33,562 nt of DNA from Gammaproteobacteria bacterium. Its GTDB lineage: Bacteria; Pseudomonadota; Gammaproteobacteria; Steroidobacterales; Steroidobacteraceae. Positions 24,306-32,913 of the stretch are shown one piece after another. Location: assembly GCA_028293745.1 (NCBI GenBank), contig JAQGOF010000219.1:1-33562 (forward strand), given 5' to 3'. The position numbers and the translations under genes are program-made. Positions within the stretch are counted from its first letter, which is position 1; each line of letters starts with the position of its first letter. Below the pieces are notes generated by a model. The model saw only the letters and a list, made by a program, of their open reading frames with translations. It made no database searches and was not told the origin of the DNA.

Positions 24306-26576
24306 ATGGCGAACCACTGCGAACCATCAGTGCTCGGTTGGGTCGGCCGCATGGCCGCGTTAGTTGGCGTGGTGTTGGCGCTGCCTGTACTGGTGGCCCG
24401 GGCGCAGATACCCGCCCCGCTTCCGCTCAGTCCGAATGACGCGCTCGCACCTCATCCCGACTCGGCACGAGTTTATAGTCTCGCGGCCCGCTTTTCGCCC
24501 GGCCAGCAGGCAGCCATAGGCGTACAGGCTCTGTCACCGACCGGTGCGCAGATCGTCGGGCCGCTCGAGCTGAACATCTTTCACCTGCAAGACCAGGTGT
24601 ATCACGGGGTGAGCGACCCGGTCACGCTCCGGCCCGACACGCCCACAACAGTTGAGTTCCGGTGGACGCCGCCGCAAACCGACTTCACCGGTTACCTGGC
24701 CGTCGTCTCGGTCGGCGGCCGCGTCATCGGCTCGACCGGGATCGACATCAGCTCCAGTTCGTTGGGATACCCCCGGTACGGTTACCTGTCGAACTTCGCG
24801 CCGGATCAGACTCCCAGCGTCGTTGGCCCCATCCTGCAGCGGCTCGGCCAGGATTACCACCTCAACATGTTCCAGTTCTACGACTGGTTCTGGCGCCACG
24901 AGGCACTGATCCAACGGGACAACGGCAACGTCGTACCCTCGTGGCGGGACCTCTTCGGCCGGACCAACTCGGTGGACGTCCTCCACAATCTCATCGATAC
25001 CGTGCACGGCTACAACGCCCTCGCCATGGCCTACGTCATGATTTATGCCGCGCGCGAGGGATACGCGGAACGTTGGCCAATCAGCCCATCATGGGGCATG
25101 TTCGAGCAACCGAACGCCGTGGGGCAGGTTTCCCTCGACTTCAGCTCCTCAACGCCCGGGACGATGCTCTTCCTGTTCGATCCGGGCAATCATGGCTGGC
25201 AGGACTGGATGAGCTCCCAATACGTCGATGCAATCAAAACCTTCAACTTCGACGGTGTCCACGTCGACCAACTGGGGCAGCGCCAGGGTGTCCTGCGAGC
25301 CGACGGATCACGTATCGATTTACCCCACGCCTTCGCGAGCTTCCTCGAGGCCGCCGACGCCCGGCTCTCGGCGAACGACCGGCAGCGGGCGGCGTGCACG
25401 TTCAATCTGGTCGACGGCACAGTCAATGGCTGGGCCGTGCCCGAGGTGGCAGGGAGCACGGCGTGCGATTTCCTCTACAGCGAGATCTGGTACAAGACCA
25501 ACACTTACGATGACCTGCGCCGGTATGTCGAGCAGCTCCGGTCAATCGGCGGACACCGGCCGGTGGTGCTGGCGGCGTACGCGCAGTACGGTCAGGGGGC
25601 CGGCCCCGTTTATGAGGCTGAGGGCTCGACCACGCTGACTGGCGGTGCTGGTATCGCCAATAACGTGCCCGGTTTCACCGGCCTTGGGTTCATCGACAGC
25701 ATGGACCATCCCGGCGATTCCATAACCTGGACAATCGGGCTCTCCGAAGCCTCGGCAGAGGCGCTCGTGTTCCGCTACTCAAACGCGAGCGGCCGCACCG
25801 TCCACGGACGGGTGTACGTCAACGGCAATGCGGTGGGCGACATCCAGTTTCCCTCTCTGGCGGACTGGAGCGCCTGGACAGCCTCCCCTCACATCTCAGC
25901 ACAGCTGCCCGCCGGAACCAACAAGGTCACGCTGAGCATCGCGGAGGAGACGGGCGGCGCGATCTTTGTCGATAACATGCGCCTGGACCAGTTTGACGAG
26001 AATGCGGTCCGCCTGGAGCTGGCGGCCATCTTTGCCTCCGGCGCCACACCGATCTTCATCGGTGACGACCAGCAGAGCCTCGCCAATGAGTACTACCCGG
26101 ACCGGTCGAAGGCAATCCCACCGCCACTGAAGCGGGCCGTCCGCGATGACCTGTCCTTCATCAGCGCGTACGAAACCCTGCTCTTCCCGCCCGAGGTGGT
26201 ATCTCTCGGAACCGGCACGAGCTCGCTCGTGGCGATGTCAGGCCAGAAGTTGATCGACACAGGGTCGAACGGGATCTGGGTGGTGCCGCGCCGGATCGGT
26301 CCGTACGACACGCTCCACCTGGTCAACCTCGTCACGCTCGATGACCTTTGGCGCAACGCCAAGGTGGGGGCGCCGCCGGTCCAGACAAACATCAAGCTAC
26401 GCTATTACGTCGACGCGACGATTGCTGGCATCTACGTCGCAAGCCCTGATCTCAATTTCGGGCAGGCCACGCAACTGCCGTACACGAGCGGTCAGGACGG
26501 GCGCGGGCGATACGTGGAGTTTACGGTACCGCGGCTGGTCTATTGGGACATGGTGTACTTGCGCCGCAGCGGGTAG
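24306..26576 (+). CDS. Secreted GH66 dextranase/cycloisomaltooligosaccharide glucanotransferase-like enzyme
   Basis: A 756-residue exported protein beginning seven bases after the GH15 gene. The signal region MAALVGVVLALPVLVARAQ follows an in-frame ATG at 24351, which may be the true start. Domains in order: N-terminal immunoglobulin-like region (about 35-150), GH66 (beta/alpha)8 barrel, an inserted CBM35-like module (about 458-562, GFIDSMDHPGDSITWTIG to FVDNMRL), the end of the barrel, and a C-terminal beta domain. The nucleophile candidate is D321 in FDGVHVDQLG and the acid/base candidate E393 in LYSEIWY, 72 residues apart, close to characterised members. GH66 enzymes cut dextran internally; those with an inserted CBM35 include cyclodextran-forming enzymes. 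Its last 37 bases overlap the converging membrane glycosyltransferase gene. Confidence 0.9.
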   Translation: MANHCEPSVLGWVGRMAALVGVVLALPVLVARAQIPAPLPLSPNDALAPHPDSARVYSLAARFSPGQQAAIGVQALSPTGAQIVGPLELNIFHLQDQVYHGVSDPVTLRPDTPTTVEFRWTPPQTDFTGYLAVVSVGGRVIGSTGIDISSSSLGYPRYGYLSNFAPDQTPSVVGPILQRLGQDYHLNMFQFYDWFWRHEALIQRDNGNVVPSWRDLFGRTNSVDVLHNLIDTVHGYNALAMAYVMIYAAREGYAERWPISPSWGMFEQPNAVGQVSLDFSSSTPGTMLFLFDPGNHGWQDWMSSQYVDAIKTFNFDGVHVDQLGQRQGVLRADGSRIDLPHAFASFLEAADARLSANDRQRAACTFNLVDGTVNGWAVPEVAGSTACDFLYSEIWYKTNTYDDLRRYVEQLRSIGGHRPVVLAAYAQYGQGAGPVYEAEGSTTLTGGAGIANNVPGFTGLGFIDSMDHPGDSITWTIGLSEASAEALVFRYSNASGRTVHGRVYVNGNAVGDIQFPSLADWSAWTASPHISAQLPAGTNKVTLSIAEETGGAIFVDNMRLDQFDENAVRLELAAIFASGATPIFIGDDQQSLANEYYPDRSKAIPPPLKRAVRDDLSFISAYETLLFPPEVVSLGTGTSSLVAMSGQKLIDTGSNGIWVVPRRIGPYDTLHLVNLVTLDDLWRNAKVGAPPVQTNIKLRYYVDATIAGIYVASPDLNFGQATQLPYTSGQDGRGRYVEFTVPRLVYWDMVYLRRSG

Positions 26577-28108
26577 ACCCACACGTTGGAGCAACACCAG
26601 ACCAACAACACCATCAATGGCAGCAAAGCGCCCAGGCCGGTCGTCAAGCCCTTGGACAGATTCCAGCCTAAATAGCCGTGAATGCGTAGTACTTCCAGGG
26701 GAGCGGTCAAACGGCCAAACAGGGCCAGGAGAAACACCAGCCAGAACAGTCGCCGCAACTCACCGACGCAGATCCACGCAATCGGCATGCAGGCATACCA
26801 CGGCCAGTATTCCGGGCAGACGATCAGCGCAAATCCCAGGGAGATCCACGCGCAGCTCCTGGCGAAACTCACCGCATCCCTGACGTACAGAGTACTCCAC
26901 ACGATCAGGCCGAAAAGCAGGCCGGTTACGAGCACAGTCGTGAGCGGACCGGCCCAGGGCCTGAGTGGAGTGTGTTTCAGGATCCAGCGGATGACGCCGA
27001 AAAAAGTCGCGGAGCCGCCCGCATACTTGCGGTGTACGATGCCATCGAAGCTGTGCAGACCAGCCCAGAGGGGCGCATACGACACGACCAGGATGACAGC
27101 CGTTACCGTAAGCGCGACCAGCACCTGCCACGCCAGTTGTGTGCGGTCGCGCCGGGTACGCCAGAGAAGAGTCAGCTGCGCCGGAACGAACAGTACGGAC
27201 ACGTACTTCGAGATTACCCCCAGAAGCTGAGCAATGAGCGAGATCGCCGGCCTGGCGGCAATGGCGGCCGCCAGAGCGGCCAGTGAGAAGAAGATCATGA
27301 CAGCGTCGTTGTGACCTTCGCCCGCGAGCTCCATGAGAATGAGCGGGTTCCAAAGGTATGCCAGGGTCCCCGGCAACTGAACGGCAGGATCGATGTGCCC
27401 CAAAATGCGCCAAATCAACCAGGCGCTGCCCAGACTGGCCCCTGTAGCGATGACTTTGAACAGCAGGATGGCCGCCCCTACGTTCATTCCCGACAAGTGC
27501 GCGATCGCTATCTCGAGTCGAGTCCAGAGAATTCCATAGGGTGTGATGCCCGGAAACGTGTGCCAGCCGTAGCCGGCCAGCTCGGGGCCGATGGGCGTGT
27601 CGCGCGCATCCTGCACAGGCTGCAACAATGGATTGCCGCCGGGTAACTGCCCGAGGAAACCGTGCGCGATATAGCTCAATGTATCCATCGACAGCCGCGG
27701 CACGCACGGCAGGAGCAACAGATTCAACAGGATGGGCGCCAGCAACGCATACGGCCGCGCCCGACCCGAATCCAACTCGCCGCGCAGGGACATTGATATG
27801 AGGGCTGCGTAGGCCCAGAAGATCAGGAGCGTTGTGGTGGTACACGCAGCCCATTGGCGATAGGCGGATGCGGGTGACTGCAGGCCAGCGGCGACCCATT
27901 CCATGTCGCCGCCGCGAGACATGGCTCCTTCCAGCTGCCAAGTCACCACGTACAGCGCAATGGTTATGACGGTGAGGGCAAGAACCCGTCCCTCGGCGCG
28001 CGTGGTACGGCGATTGCTACCAGGGACGTCGGTCTGAATGCCAGGCTCCAAGGTGGTTCGTATTTGGTCTCTATGACACACACTACCAGCGACTCCACAG
28101 TGACGCAT
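26540..28108 (-). CDS. GT-C superfamily integral-membrane glycosyltransferase (MptB/GT87-like)
   Basis: A protein of about 520 residues with some 11-13 membrane helices. The first-loop acidic motif near LSMDTLSYIAHGFLGQLPGG and the later GEGHNDAVMIFF segment resemble polyprenol-phosphate-sugar-dependent mannosyltransferases of the MptB/DUF2029 kind. Such enzymes use a lipid-linked sugar donor on the periplasmic side. The start is uncertain: ATG at 28108, GTG at 28120 and 28081, and TTG at 28051 are all in frame. The residues before about AEGRVLALTV are not hydrophobic. The 5' end overlaps that of the divergent GT4 gene unless a late start is used, and the 3' end overlaps the GH66 gene. It probably makes or extends a surface glycan with the neighbouring transferases. 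Confidence 0.83.
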   Translation of the reverse strand: MRHCGVAGSVCHRDQIRTTLEPGIQTDVPGSNRRTTRAEGRVLALTVITIALYVVTWQLEGAMSRGGDMEWVAAGLQSPASAYRQWAACTTTTLLIFWAYAALISMSLRGELDSGRARPYALLAPILLNLLLLPCVPRLSMDTLSYIAHGFLGQLPGGNPLLQPVQDARDTPIGPELAGYGWHTFPGITPYGILWTRLEIAIAHLSGMNVGAAILLFKVIATGASLGSAWLIWRILGHIDPAVQLPGTLAYLWNPLILMELAGEGHNDAVMIFFSLAALAAAIAARPAISLIAQLLGVISKYVSVLFVPAQLTLLWRTRRDRTQLAWQVLVALTVTAVILVVSYAPLWAGLHSFDGIVHRKYAGGSATFFGVIRWILKHTPLRPWAGPLTTVLVTGLLFGLIVWSTLYVRDAVSFARSCAWISLGFALIVCPEYWPWYACMPIAWICVGELRRLFWLVFLLALFGRLTAPLEVLRIHGYLGWNLSKGLTTGLGALLPLMVLLVWCCSNVWVYPLRRKYTMSQ

Positions 28109-29344
28109 ACTCTGGAACACGGATCAATGCCCCAAATTGATGCGCCCTCATCGTCCTCGCTGATTCACGAGCCGACAGTGCTCGTGGTCAGGTCCGAGCT
28201 TCTGCCCTATTCCGAGACGTTCGTGAAGGAGCAGGTGCTGGCGTACACCGGCTGGAAGCCGGTGATGGTGGGCCTGAAGCGTATCCGTGGCCTGCCCATG
28301 GAGGACCTGAATGTCCGTCTGATACCCAGTAACACATCATTGCCGGGACGGGCTTACCGCAAGGTGTTGAGGTCGCTCAACATCCCACCTCCGGGCATCC
28401 GCCGCCGGTTGCTGCCTGAATCCGCGTCCCTCATACACGTTCATTTCGGCACCGATGCGGTGGATCACTGGGACTGGATTCGCAGCTTCGATGTTCCGGT
28501 TGTTGTGACTCTGCACGGATATGACATCAACATACACAAACAGTGGTGGCAGATGCCGGAGCAAACACCGGCACGGCGTCGATACCCGGGCCGCCTGCTG
28601 AGACTGGCATCGGACCCGCGCGTCCACTTCGTCGCGGTCAGCAGCGCAATCAAAGAGCGCGCGCTGGAGTGGGGGATCCCTGCCGGCCGGATTTCCGTCC
28701 GCTACATCGGCGTGGATCTCAGCCGCTTTCGACCGGCCGGGCTGCCGATCGAAAGGCGCCTGCCACGCATTCTGTTTGTTGGCCGGTTGGTGGAGAAGAA
28801 GGGTGTCGAGTATCTCATCCGCGCATTTGCGGCCGTAAGAGCGCAGCTGCCCGCGGCTGAGCTCGTGATCGCCGGCGATGGCCGTCTGCGCGCGAAGCTC
28901 GAGCTGCTCGCCTCGCAATTGAAGGTACCGGTCAGCTTCCTCGGAAGCCTGTCCAGCCAGCAGATCAAGGAAGAATTGCAGCAAACCCGGGTGTTTTGCT
29001 CACCCAGTGTCACCGCAGAGAATGGCGATGCAGAAGGCCTCCCAATCGTCATTCTTGAAGCTCAGGCCTGCGCAATCCCGGTCGTCACTTCTGCCAGGGG
29101 TGGGGTCCGCGAAGGCATCATCGATGGGGTCACGGGTCTTGCTTTCAAGGAAGGGGACGTTGCCTGTCTGAGCAAGCACCTGCTGCGGCTGCTCCAGGAT
29201 GGCAAGACGGCCGCAGCCATGGGAAATGCCGGCCGGCGCAACATGGAGGAGAAGTTCGACCTCAGGCGTTGCACCGAATCGCTCGAGCGCCTCTATGACG
29301 AGTTGATACGGAACTACTCGACGGGTGTTGCTGCGTCAGCGTGA
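28073..29344 (+). CDS. Family 4 glycosyltransferase (GT-B fold)
   Basis: A retaining GT4 transferase of about 423 residues. The N-terminal Rossmann domain includes the hallmark SLIHVHFGTDAVDHWDWIRS and VVTLHGYDI. The C-terminal domain has RILFVGRLVEKKGVEYLIRAF, LVIAGDGRLRAKLE and the donor-binding EX7E-type segment EGLPIVILEAQACAIPVV. The pattern is close to exopolysaccharide or colanic-acid transferases of the WcaL type. An ATG at 28073 is used here; a TTG at 28064 or an ATG at 28127 is also possible, and the last would avoid most of the overlap with the divergent gene. It overlaps the next glycosyltransferase by 20 bases if that gene starts at its GTG, implying an operon. Confidence 0.9.
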   Translation: MTHTTSDSTVTHTLEHGSMPQIDAPSSSSLIHEPTVLVVRSELLPYSETFVKEQVLAYTGWKPVMVGLKRIRGLPMEDLNVRLIPSNTSLPGRAYRKVLRSLNIPPPGIRRRLLPESASLIHVHFGTDAVDHWDWIRSFDVPVVVTLHGYDINIHKQWWQMPEQTPARRRYPGRLLRLASDPRVHFVAVSSAIKERALEWGIPAGRISVRYIGVDLSRFRPAGLPIERRLPRILFVGRLVEKKGVEYLIRAFAAVRAQLPAAELVIAGDGRLRAKLELLASQLKVPVSFLGSLSSQQIKEELQQTRVFCSPSVTAENGDAEGLPIVILEAQACAIPVVTSARGGVREGIIDGVTGLAFKEGDVACLSKHLLRLLQDGKTAAAMGNAGRRNMEEKFDLRRCTESLERLYDELIRNYSTGVAASA

Positions 29345-30326
29345 CACTCTGCGATTCACTGCAGTGACTCCCTCAATCACAGTACTCATCGCCGCGTACA
29401 ATGCGGAAGGGTTTGTGGGGCGTGCGGTCGCCTCGGCGTTGACACAATCCCTGGCGCCGCTGGAGGTGTTAGTCGTCGATGACGCCTCTACGGATGATAC
29501 TGTGGCGGTTGTCCGGCAACTCGCGAGGGCTGACAGCCGCGTTAAGCTCATCACCCTGCCGCAGAATGGCGGACCGTCAGCGGCCAGAAATGCCGGACTG
29601 GATGCCGCCAGGGGTGAATGGGTCGCGGTGTTGGACGCCGACGACGCCTTCATGCCGCAAAGACTGCAGGGAATGCTGAGCTATGCAGTGGAAAGCGGCG
29701 CAGACATCGTGGTTGACAACTTCCGCTCTTATAAACCCGCGACCAACAGTATCGGTCCGGCGGTGTTGGATGAAGGCGCGGGAAACTCATTGATACCTTT
29801 CGCGGATTTCCTGGCCCGCGCCCGGCCCTTGAGGGGCGAAGCGGACTGGGGCCTCCTGAAACCCATTTTCAGACAGGCCTTCCTGCAAGAGCACGGACTT
29901 CGGTATCCGCTGGCTTCCCGGCATGGGGAGGATTTCCTCTTCATGGTCGATGCATTTGCGCACGGAGCCCGGTATGCATTGGTCCGTGAGGCGGGCTATC
30001 TGTATACGGGCCGCAGCTCCAATCTGTCACGCAGCACGCTCAACTATCACCTCATGTATGAGCACACCAGGGCGCTCATCGGCGATGAGAGGTTTCGGGC
30101 CGATCCTCTGCTCGTGCGCCGCCTGCACGAACGGGCCGCCGCAGTGCGGCTGTTAGCCGCGATAACCGACTATGAGCGCTTCCGAAGGGAGCGCGACTAC
30201 GTATCCCTCGCACGACGCGTGCTATTGGACAACACGTTTCGAACCTTCATTGGAAAAAAACTCGTCCGCAGCCTCATCAGACTTCCGGCCAAGCGGCAGG
30301 CCCCGGCGCCCGATCGACCGCGCTGA
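29325..30326 (+). CDS. Family 2 glycosyltransferase (GT-A fold)
   Basis: A 333-residue inverting GT2 enzyme. Its nucleotide-binding core is obvious: ITVLIAAYNAEGFV, VLVVDDASTDDTVAV, GGPSAARNAGLDAARGEWVAVLDADDAF with the DAD metal motif. The acceptor side follows with HGEDFLFMVDAF. There are no membrane helices, so it is cytosolic or peripheral. The start is either GTG 29325 (overlapping the GT4 gene) or GTG 29364, immediately before the conserved TPSITVLI; no strong ribosome site separates them. With the GT4 gene it probably assembles a polysaccharide or glycolipid repeat. Confidence 0.9.
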   Translation: MLLRQRDTLRFTAVTPSITVLIAAYNAEGFVGRAVASALTQSLAPLEVLVVDDASTDDTVAVVRQLARADSRVKLITLPQNGGPSAARNAGLDAARGEWVAVLDADDAFMPQRLQGMLSYAVESGADIVVDNFRSYKPATNSIGPAVLDEGAGNSLIPFADFLARARPLRGEADWGLLKPIFRQAFLQEHGLRYPLASRHGEDFLFMVDAFAHGARYALVREAGYLYTGRSSNLSRSTLNYHLMYEHTRALIGDERFRADPLLVRRLHERAAAVRLLAAITDYERFRRERDYVSLARRVLLDNTFRTFIGKKLVRSLIRLPAKRQAPAPDRPR

Positions 30327-30376
30327 GCGTCCCGCCTGCAGCGGCTTGCCGCCCTCGCCTCGCCCTCGCGCACTGC

Positions 30377-30402
30377 TTTATTGATCAAGTTTATTGATCA
30401 AG
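30377..30402 (+). repeat. Perfect 13-bp tandem repeat TTTATTGATCAAG x2
   Basis: TTTATTGATCAAG occupies 30377-30389 and is repeated exactly at 30390-30402. Each copy contains the palindrome TTGATCAA. The AT-rich patch stands out in GC-rich surroundings and lies 100-125 bases before csrA. Confidence 0.9.
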
Positions 30403-30407
30403 ATCAA
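30394..30407 (+). promoter_or_regulatory. FNR/ANR-type box TTGAT-N4-ATCAA upstream of csrA
   Basis: TTGAT CAAG ATCAA at 30394-30407 matches the FNR/ANR/Dnr consensus TTGAT-N4-ATCAA in all ten defined positions. It overlaps the end of the tandem repeat. It lies about 95 bases before the csrA start, at a plausible activating distance. This implies oxygen- or nitric-oxide-responsive control of csrA. Binding is inferred from consensus only. Confidence 0.65.
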
Positions 30408-30501
30408 GGCGATTCGGTGGCGACAGCCCACGATTCCCCTGAGCCTGCGCCCTGCAGTCAATCCTCGCCTGTCCAAAAGAGAACATCAAGGAGCGAATTG
30501 T

Positions 30502-30726
30502 ATGTTGGTACTCGCCCGCCGCCCGACAGAATCCCTTCAGATCGGTCCCGACATTACCATCACGGTGCTCGGCATCCACGGCAACCAGGTGCGCCTGGGC
30601 ATTGCTGCCCCGCGCGCCATCGTCGTCGACCGGGCCGAGGTCCACGCCCGCAAACAGCGTGAGTACACCGATCTCTCGGACGATCACTCGGTCTCTACGG
30701 AGACTGTCGCGGGCACTACGAGCTAG
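30502..30726 (+). CDS. csrA: Carbon storage regulator CsrA/RsmA
   Basis: A 74-residue protein opening with the classic CsrA N-terminus MLVLARRPTESLQIGPDITITVL, followed by GNQVRLGIAAPRAIVVDRAEVH. CsrA is an RNA-binding dimer that blocks or protects ribosome-binding sites at GGA motifs, governing exopolysaccharide, motility and central metabolism. The ATG has AAGGAG eight bases upstream. Leu4 and the first-strand Arg6/Arg7 are present, and Val/Ala-Arg-Glu-type residues in the last strand are partly changed (VDRAEVHARKQ). The C-terminus is slightly longer than the usual 61-67. It follows the glycosyltransferase genes and has an FNR-type box upstream. Confidence 0.93.
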   Translation: MLVLARRPTESLQIGPDITITVLGIHGNQVRLGIAAPRAIVVDRAEVHARKQREYTDLSDDHSVSTETVAGTTS

Positions 30727-30837
30727 TCGGTTCCAAGTCAAAGCTGTCGGCGAAAAATCGCGCGGACGAGGCGTTACTGGGTACCATCGGGTGCCTGCAG
30801 ACGAAAGCGTCCGACTTTGATGTATGGCGCCTGACAG

Positions 30838-32076
30838 TCAATCGTTTTCCAGCGAGGGCACTTTGGAGTCCACCTCCGCTGCGATTTTTGCCGGGTCGGC
30901 GCCGGCCACAGGATAGGATTCCGACCACACCACCGAGCCATCGGCCACGGCCACGATCTTCACCGTCAATTTCTGCACCGCAGGTGTGCTATCAGTACCG
31001 CCGTATAGCACGTAAATCGAATGGTTCGCACGTCCGCGCTCTACGGCCACGCCCGAATCAAGAGCAGGCACTGGCTCATCCGCCAAGCCCACGTGGCCCT
31101 GATGGGATATGGCAACTCTTCCGTACACCAGCGCAAAGATGGAGTCGGTCAGTTTTTGAGCAGTGGGATCGTCAGAAGGCGCACTGAACGGTATTGCCAG
31201 CAATGGGCTTCGCGAGGTCGGGTTTACCCCGGCTTCGTGGGAAATCTCGCGCGCGACCAGTGCGCCCAGCTTCGCAATGTCGGCCTTGCTCGAGCCACCC
31301 TGATAGTTGTCCGAAATCTCTTTGAGCTTCCTGGCCGTGGCGGGCGTGATTTTCCGGGGATGCTCATCCGGCGAGGTACAACCGCGGGACATCAAAACGA
31401 TCGCGAGCCAGGCATAGACGAAGAACCTGACCCACTTGGGAAATCGATTGAAAAATACCCAGGCCGACTGAAGCGCCCATCCGGCCACGTGAAACCAGAA
31501 CCGTATCCGCTGTCCCGGCTCCTCCCGCGGGAATTCCGGATAGTCGCGTCTGAGCGCTGCTGAGCGGGCCCTGGCAGACTGATCCGGCACCTTCCTTGGA
31601 GGCTGCGGTCCCAGGGTCTGGCCCGTAACCAGCCGGCGGCACAGCGCCTCGAATGCCGCAGTCGGCCGTCCGCCTGGCAGCCGCAGCCATTGAACCGCTA
31701 GAAATTTCTCCGGGACCCGTGCTCCTGCCTGATTGGTGTCATCGATGAGGACGGGCAGCAGAAACGTGTGATCGTCCGCCATATCGAGGGTCCTCTCGAC
31801 GGCCAGCCGCCACTCCCGCCTGAAATAGCCCTCGTGACGCGCTTCGGTTTGGGCCGACACCAACGCCATGAAAAAATCGCATTCGCGTATTTGCCTGCGG
31901 ATCTTCTGGTCCCACGCATCCCCGCCATTCAGCTCGCTCTCGTCGTACCAGACTTCAAGTCCCAAGGCTGGCAGGGCGTCCCGGATGGCTTGCGCCGCCT
32001 GGCGGTCTTCCGAGGCATAGCTCAGGAACACCGAACGTCGCGGGCGCGGAGGATCGGTAAGATCAGCGTCCGGCAT
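30838..32076 (-). CDS. TIR domain - transmembrane - TolB-like fusion protein
   Basis: A 412-residue protein from the ATG at 32076; a TTG 15 codons earlier is the other option. Residues 14-150 form a TIR domain of the TIR_2 type: SVFLSYASEDRQAAQAIRDA, then LEVWYDE, IRECDFFMALVS and YFRREWRLA, where Glu88 is in the position of the NADase catalytic Glu. A linker leads to a hydrophobic stretch (about 191-229, ending WVRFFVYAWLAIVLMS). The C-terminal part (about 240-412) resembles TolB-like N-terminal domains found in adenylate-cyclase and kinase fusions (VQKLTVKIVAVADGSVVWSESY). The TIR part would be cytosolic and the TolB-like part periplasmic. Bacterial TIR proteins often degrade NAD+ in anti-phage defence or signalling; that role is inferred. 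Confidence 0.85.
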   Translation of the reverse strand: MPDADLTDPPRPRRSVFLSYASEDRQAAQAIRDALPALGLEVWYDESELNGGDAWDQKIRRQIRECDFFMALVSAQTEARHEGYFRREWRLAVERTLDMADDHTFLLPVLIDDTNQAGARVPEKFLAVQWLRLPGGRPTAAFEALCRRLVTGQTLGPQPPRKVPDQSARARSAALRRDYPEFPREEPGQRIRFWFHVAGWALQSAWVFFNRFPKWVRFFVYAWLAIVLMSRGCTSPDEHPRKITPATARKLKEISDNYQGGSSKADIAKLGALVAREISHEAGVNPTSRSPLLAIPFSAPSDDPTAQKLTDSIFALVYGRVAISHQGHVGLADEPVPALDSGVAVERGRANHSIYVLYGGTDSTPAVQKLTVKIVAVADGSVVWSESYPVAGADPAKIAAEVDSKVPSLEND

Positions 32077-32328
32077 GACGCAGAGCTTCACCCGATGGAG
32101 GAACGAATGGACGCAAGCCAACCATCACAGCATCTAAGCTCCAGAATACCGACCACCCTACCTGACCGACTCGTCAGACCCGGTTCAACGGCGCCAATCG
32201 CCCCCGCTACGCCGGCGCAAAGCATGCCGACCCCTACGAGATTTTCCAAGACGTATCGCGGCCATCCTCGAGGGCAAGACTGCCCGCCGGTCACGTGGCG
32301 ATTCGTCCCCCACGACAATTCAAAAAAA

Positions 32329-32574
32329 ATGCACAGGCTGGTGGCTTCGGGCGTAACGCCCGCTCAGCTGTTTGATGCAGCGACGTTGTCAAACGCACGT
32401 GCGCTGCGTTTGGATCGGGACATTGGGACTGTCGAGGTCGGTAAACGAGCCAACCTGTTGCTGCTTCGCGAGGATCCCACCCAGACGATTGAAGCTTACG
32501 CCCGGATCTACAAGGTCATCCTGGGAGGCCGCGTGATAGATCCCAGCGAGCTGGCCGCTGATCGCGCTCACTGA
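32329..32574 (+). pseudogene. Truncated amidohydrolase, C-terminal fragment only
   Basis: The last about 80 codons of an imidazolonepropionase-like amidohydrolase remain: LVASGVTPAQLFDAATLSNA, IGTVEVGKRANLLLLREDP and YKVILGGRVIDP. The N-terminal and barrel regions with all metal ligands are missing, so the fragment cannot be active. The break coincides with a poly-A run just before the ATG at 32329. Upstream, between 32190 and 32260, another frame reads RYAGAKHADPYEIFQDV, possibly a remnant of a different gene. Both suggest past deletion or insertion at this boundary. Confidence 0.8.
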
Positions 32575-32595
32575 GCTACGTCCTTTTCCGGCGCA

Positions 32596-32913
32596 TCAAG
32601 CCAGCTGCGGAGTGAGCTTCAATCCAAGTGCCTTCAAGACCTTGAGTACCGTCCCTAAGCTCGGGTTACCTTCGGCCGATAGCGCCTTGTAGAGTCCCTC
32701 TCGCGTGAGGCCCGTCTGCTTCGCCAACTGCACCATACCGTGCGCGCGGGCAATGTTACCAAGCGCAACGGCAATGAACGCCGGATCGTCGCCGGCTTCT
32801 TCCATACAAGCATCGAGATACGCCAACATGTCCTCCCCCGACTTGAGGTAGTCCGCGGTGTCGTAGCGCGAAAATGTCTCCTTAGTCCGCTTTTTCCTCG
32901 TTTTCATTGCCAT
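32596..32913 (-). CDS. HTH-type antitoxin of a HigB/RelE-like toxin-antitoxin pair
   Basis: A 105-residue antitoxin from the ATG at 32913, with AAGGGG a few bases upstream; an ATG two codons later is also possible. It matches the probable addiction-module antidote family (COG3636 type): FSRYDTADYLKSGEDMLAYLDACMEE, a helix-turn-helix (MVQLAKQTGLTREGLYKALS) and SLGTVLKVLKALGLKL. The gene begins inside the end of the toxin gene (32-base overlap). The toxin-first order is typical of this family. It should neutralise the toxin and repress the shared promoter. Confidence 0.92.
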   Translation of the reverse strand: MAMKTRKKRTKETFSRYDTADYLKSGEDMLAYLDACMEEAGDDPAFIAVALGNIARAHGMVQLAKQTGLTREGLYKALSAEGNPSLGTVLKVLKALGLKLTPQLA

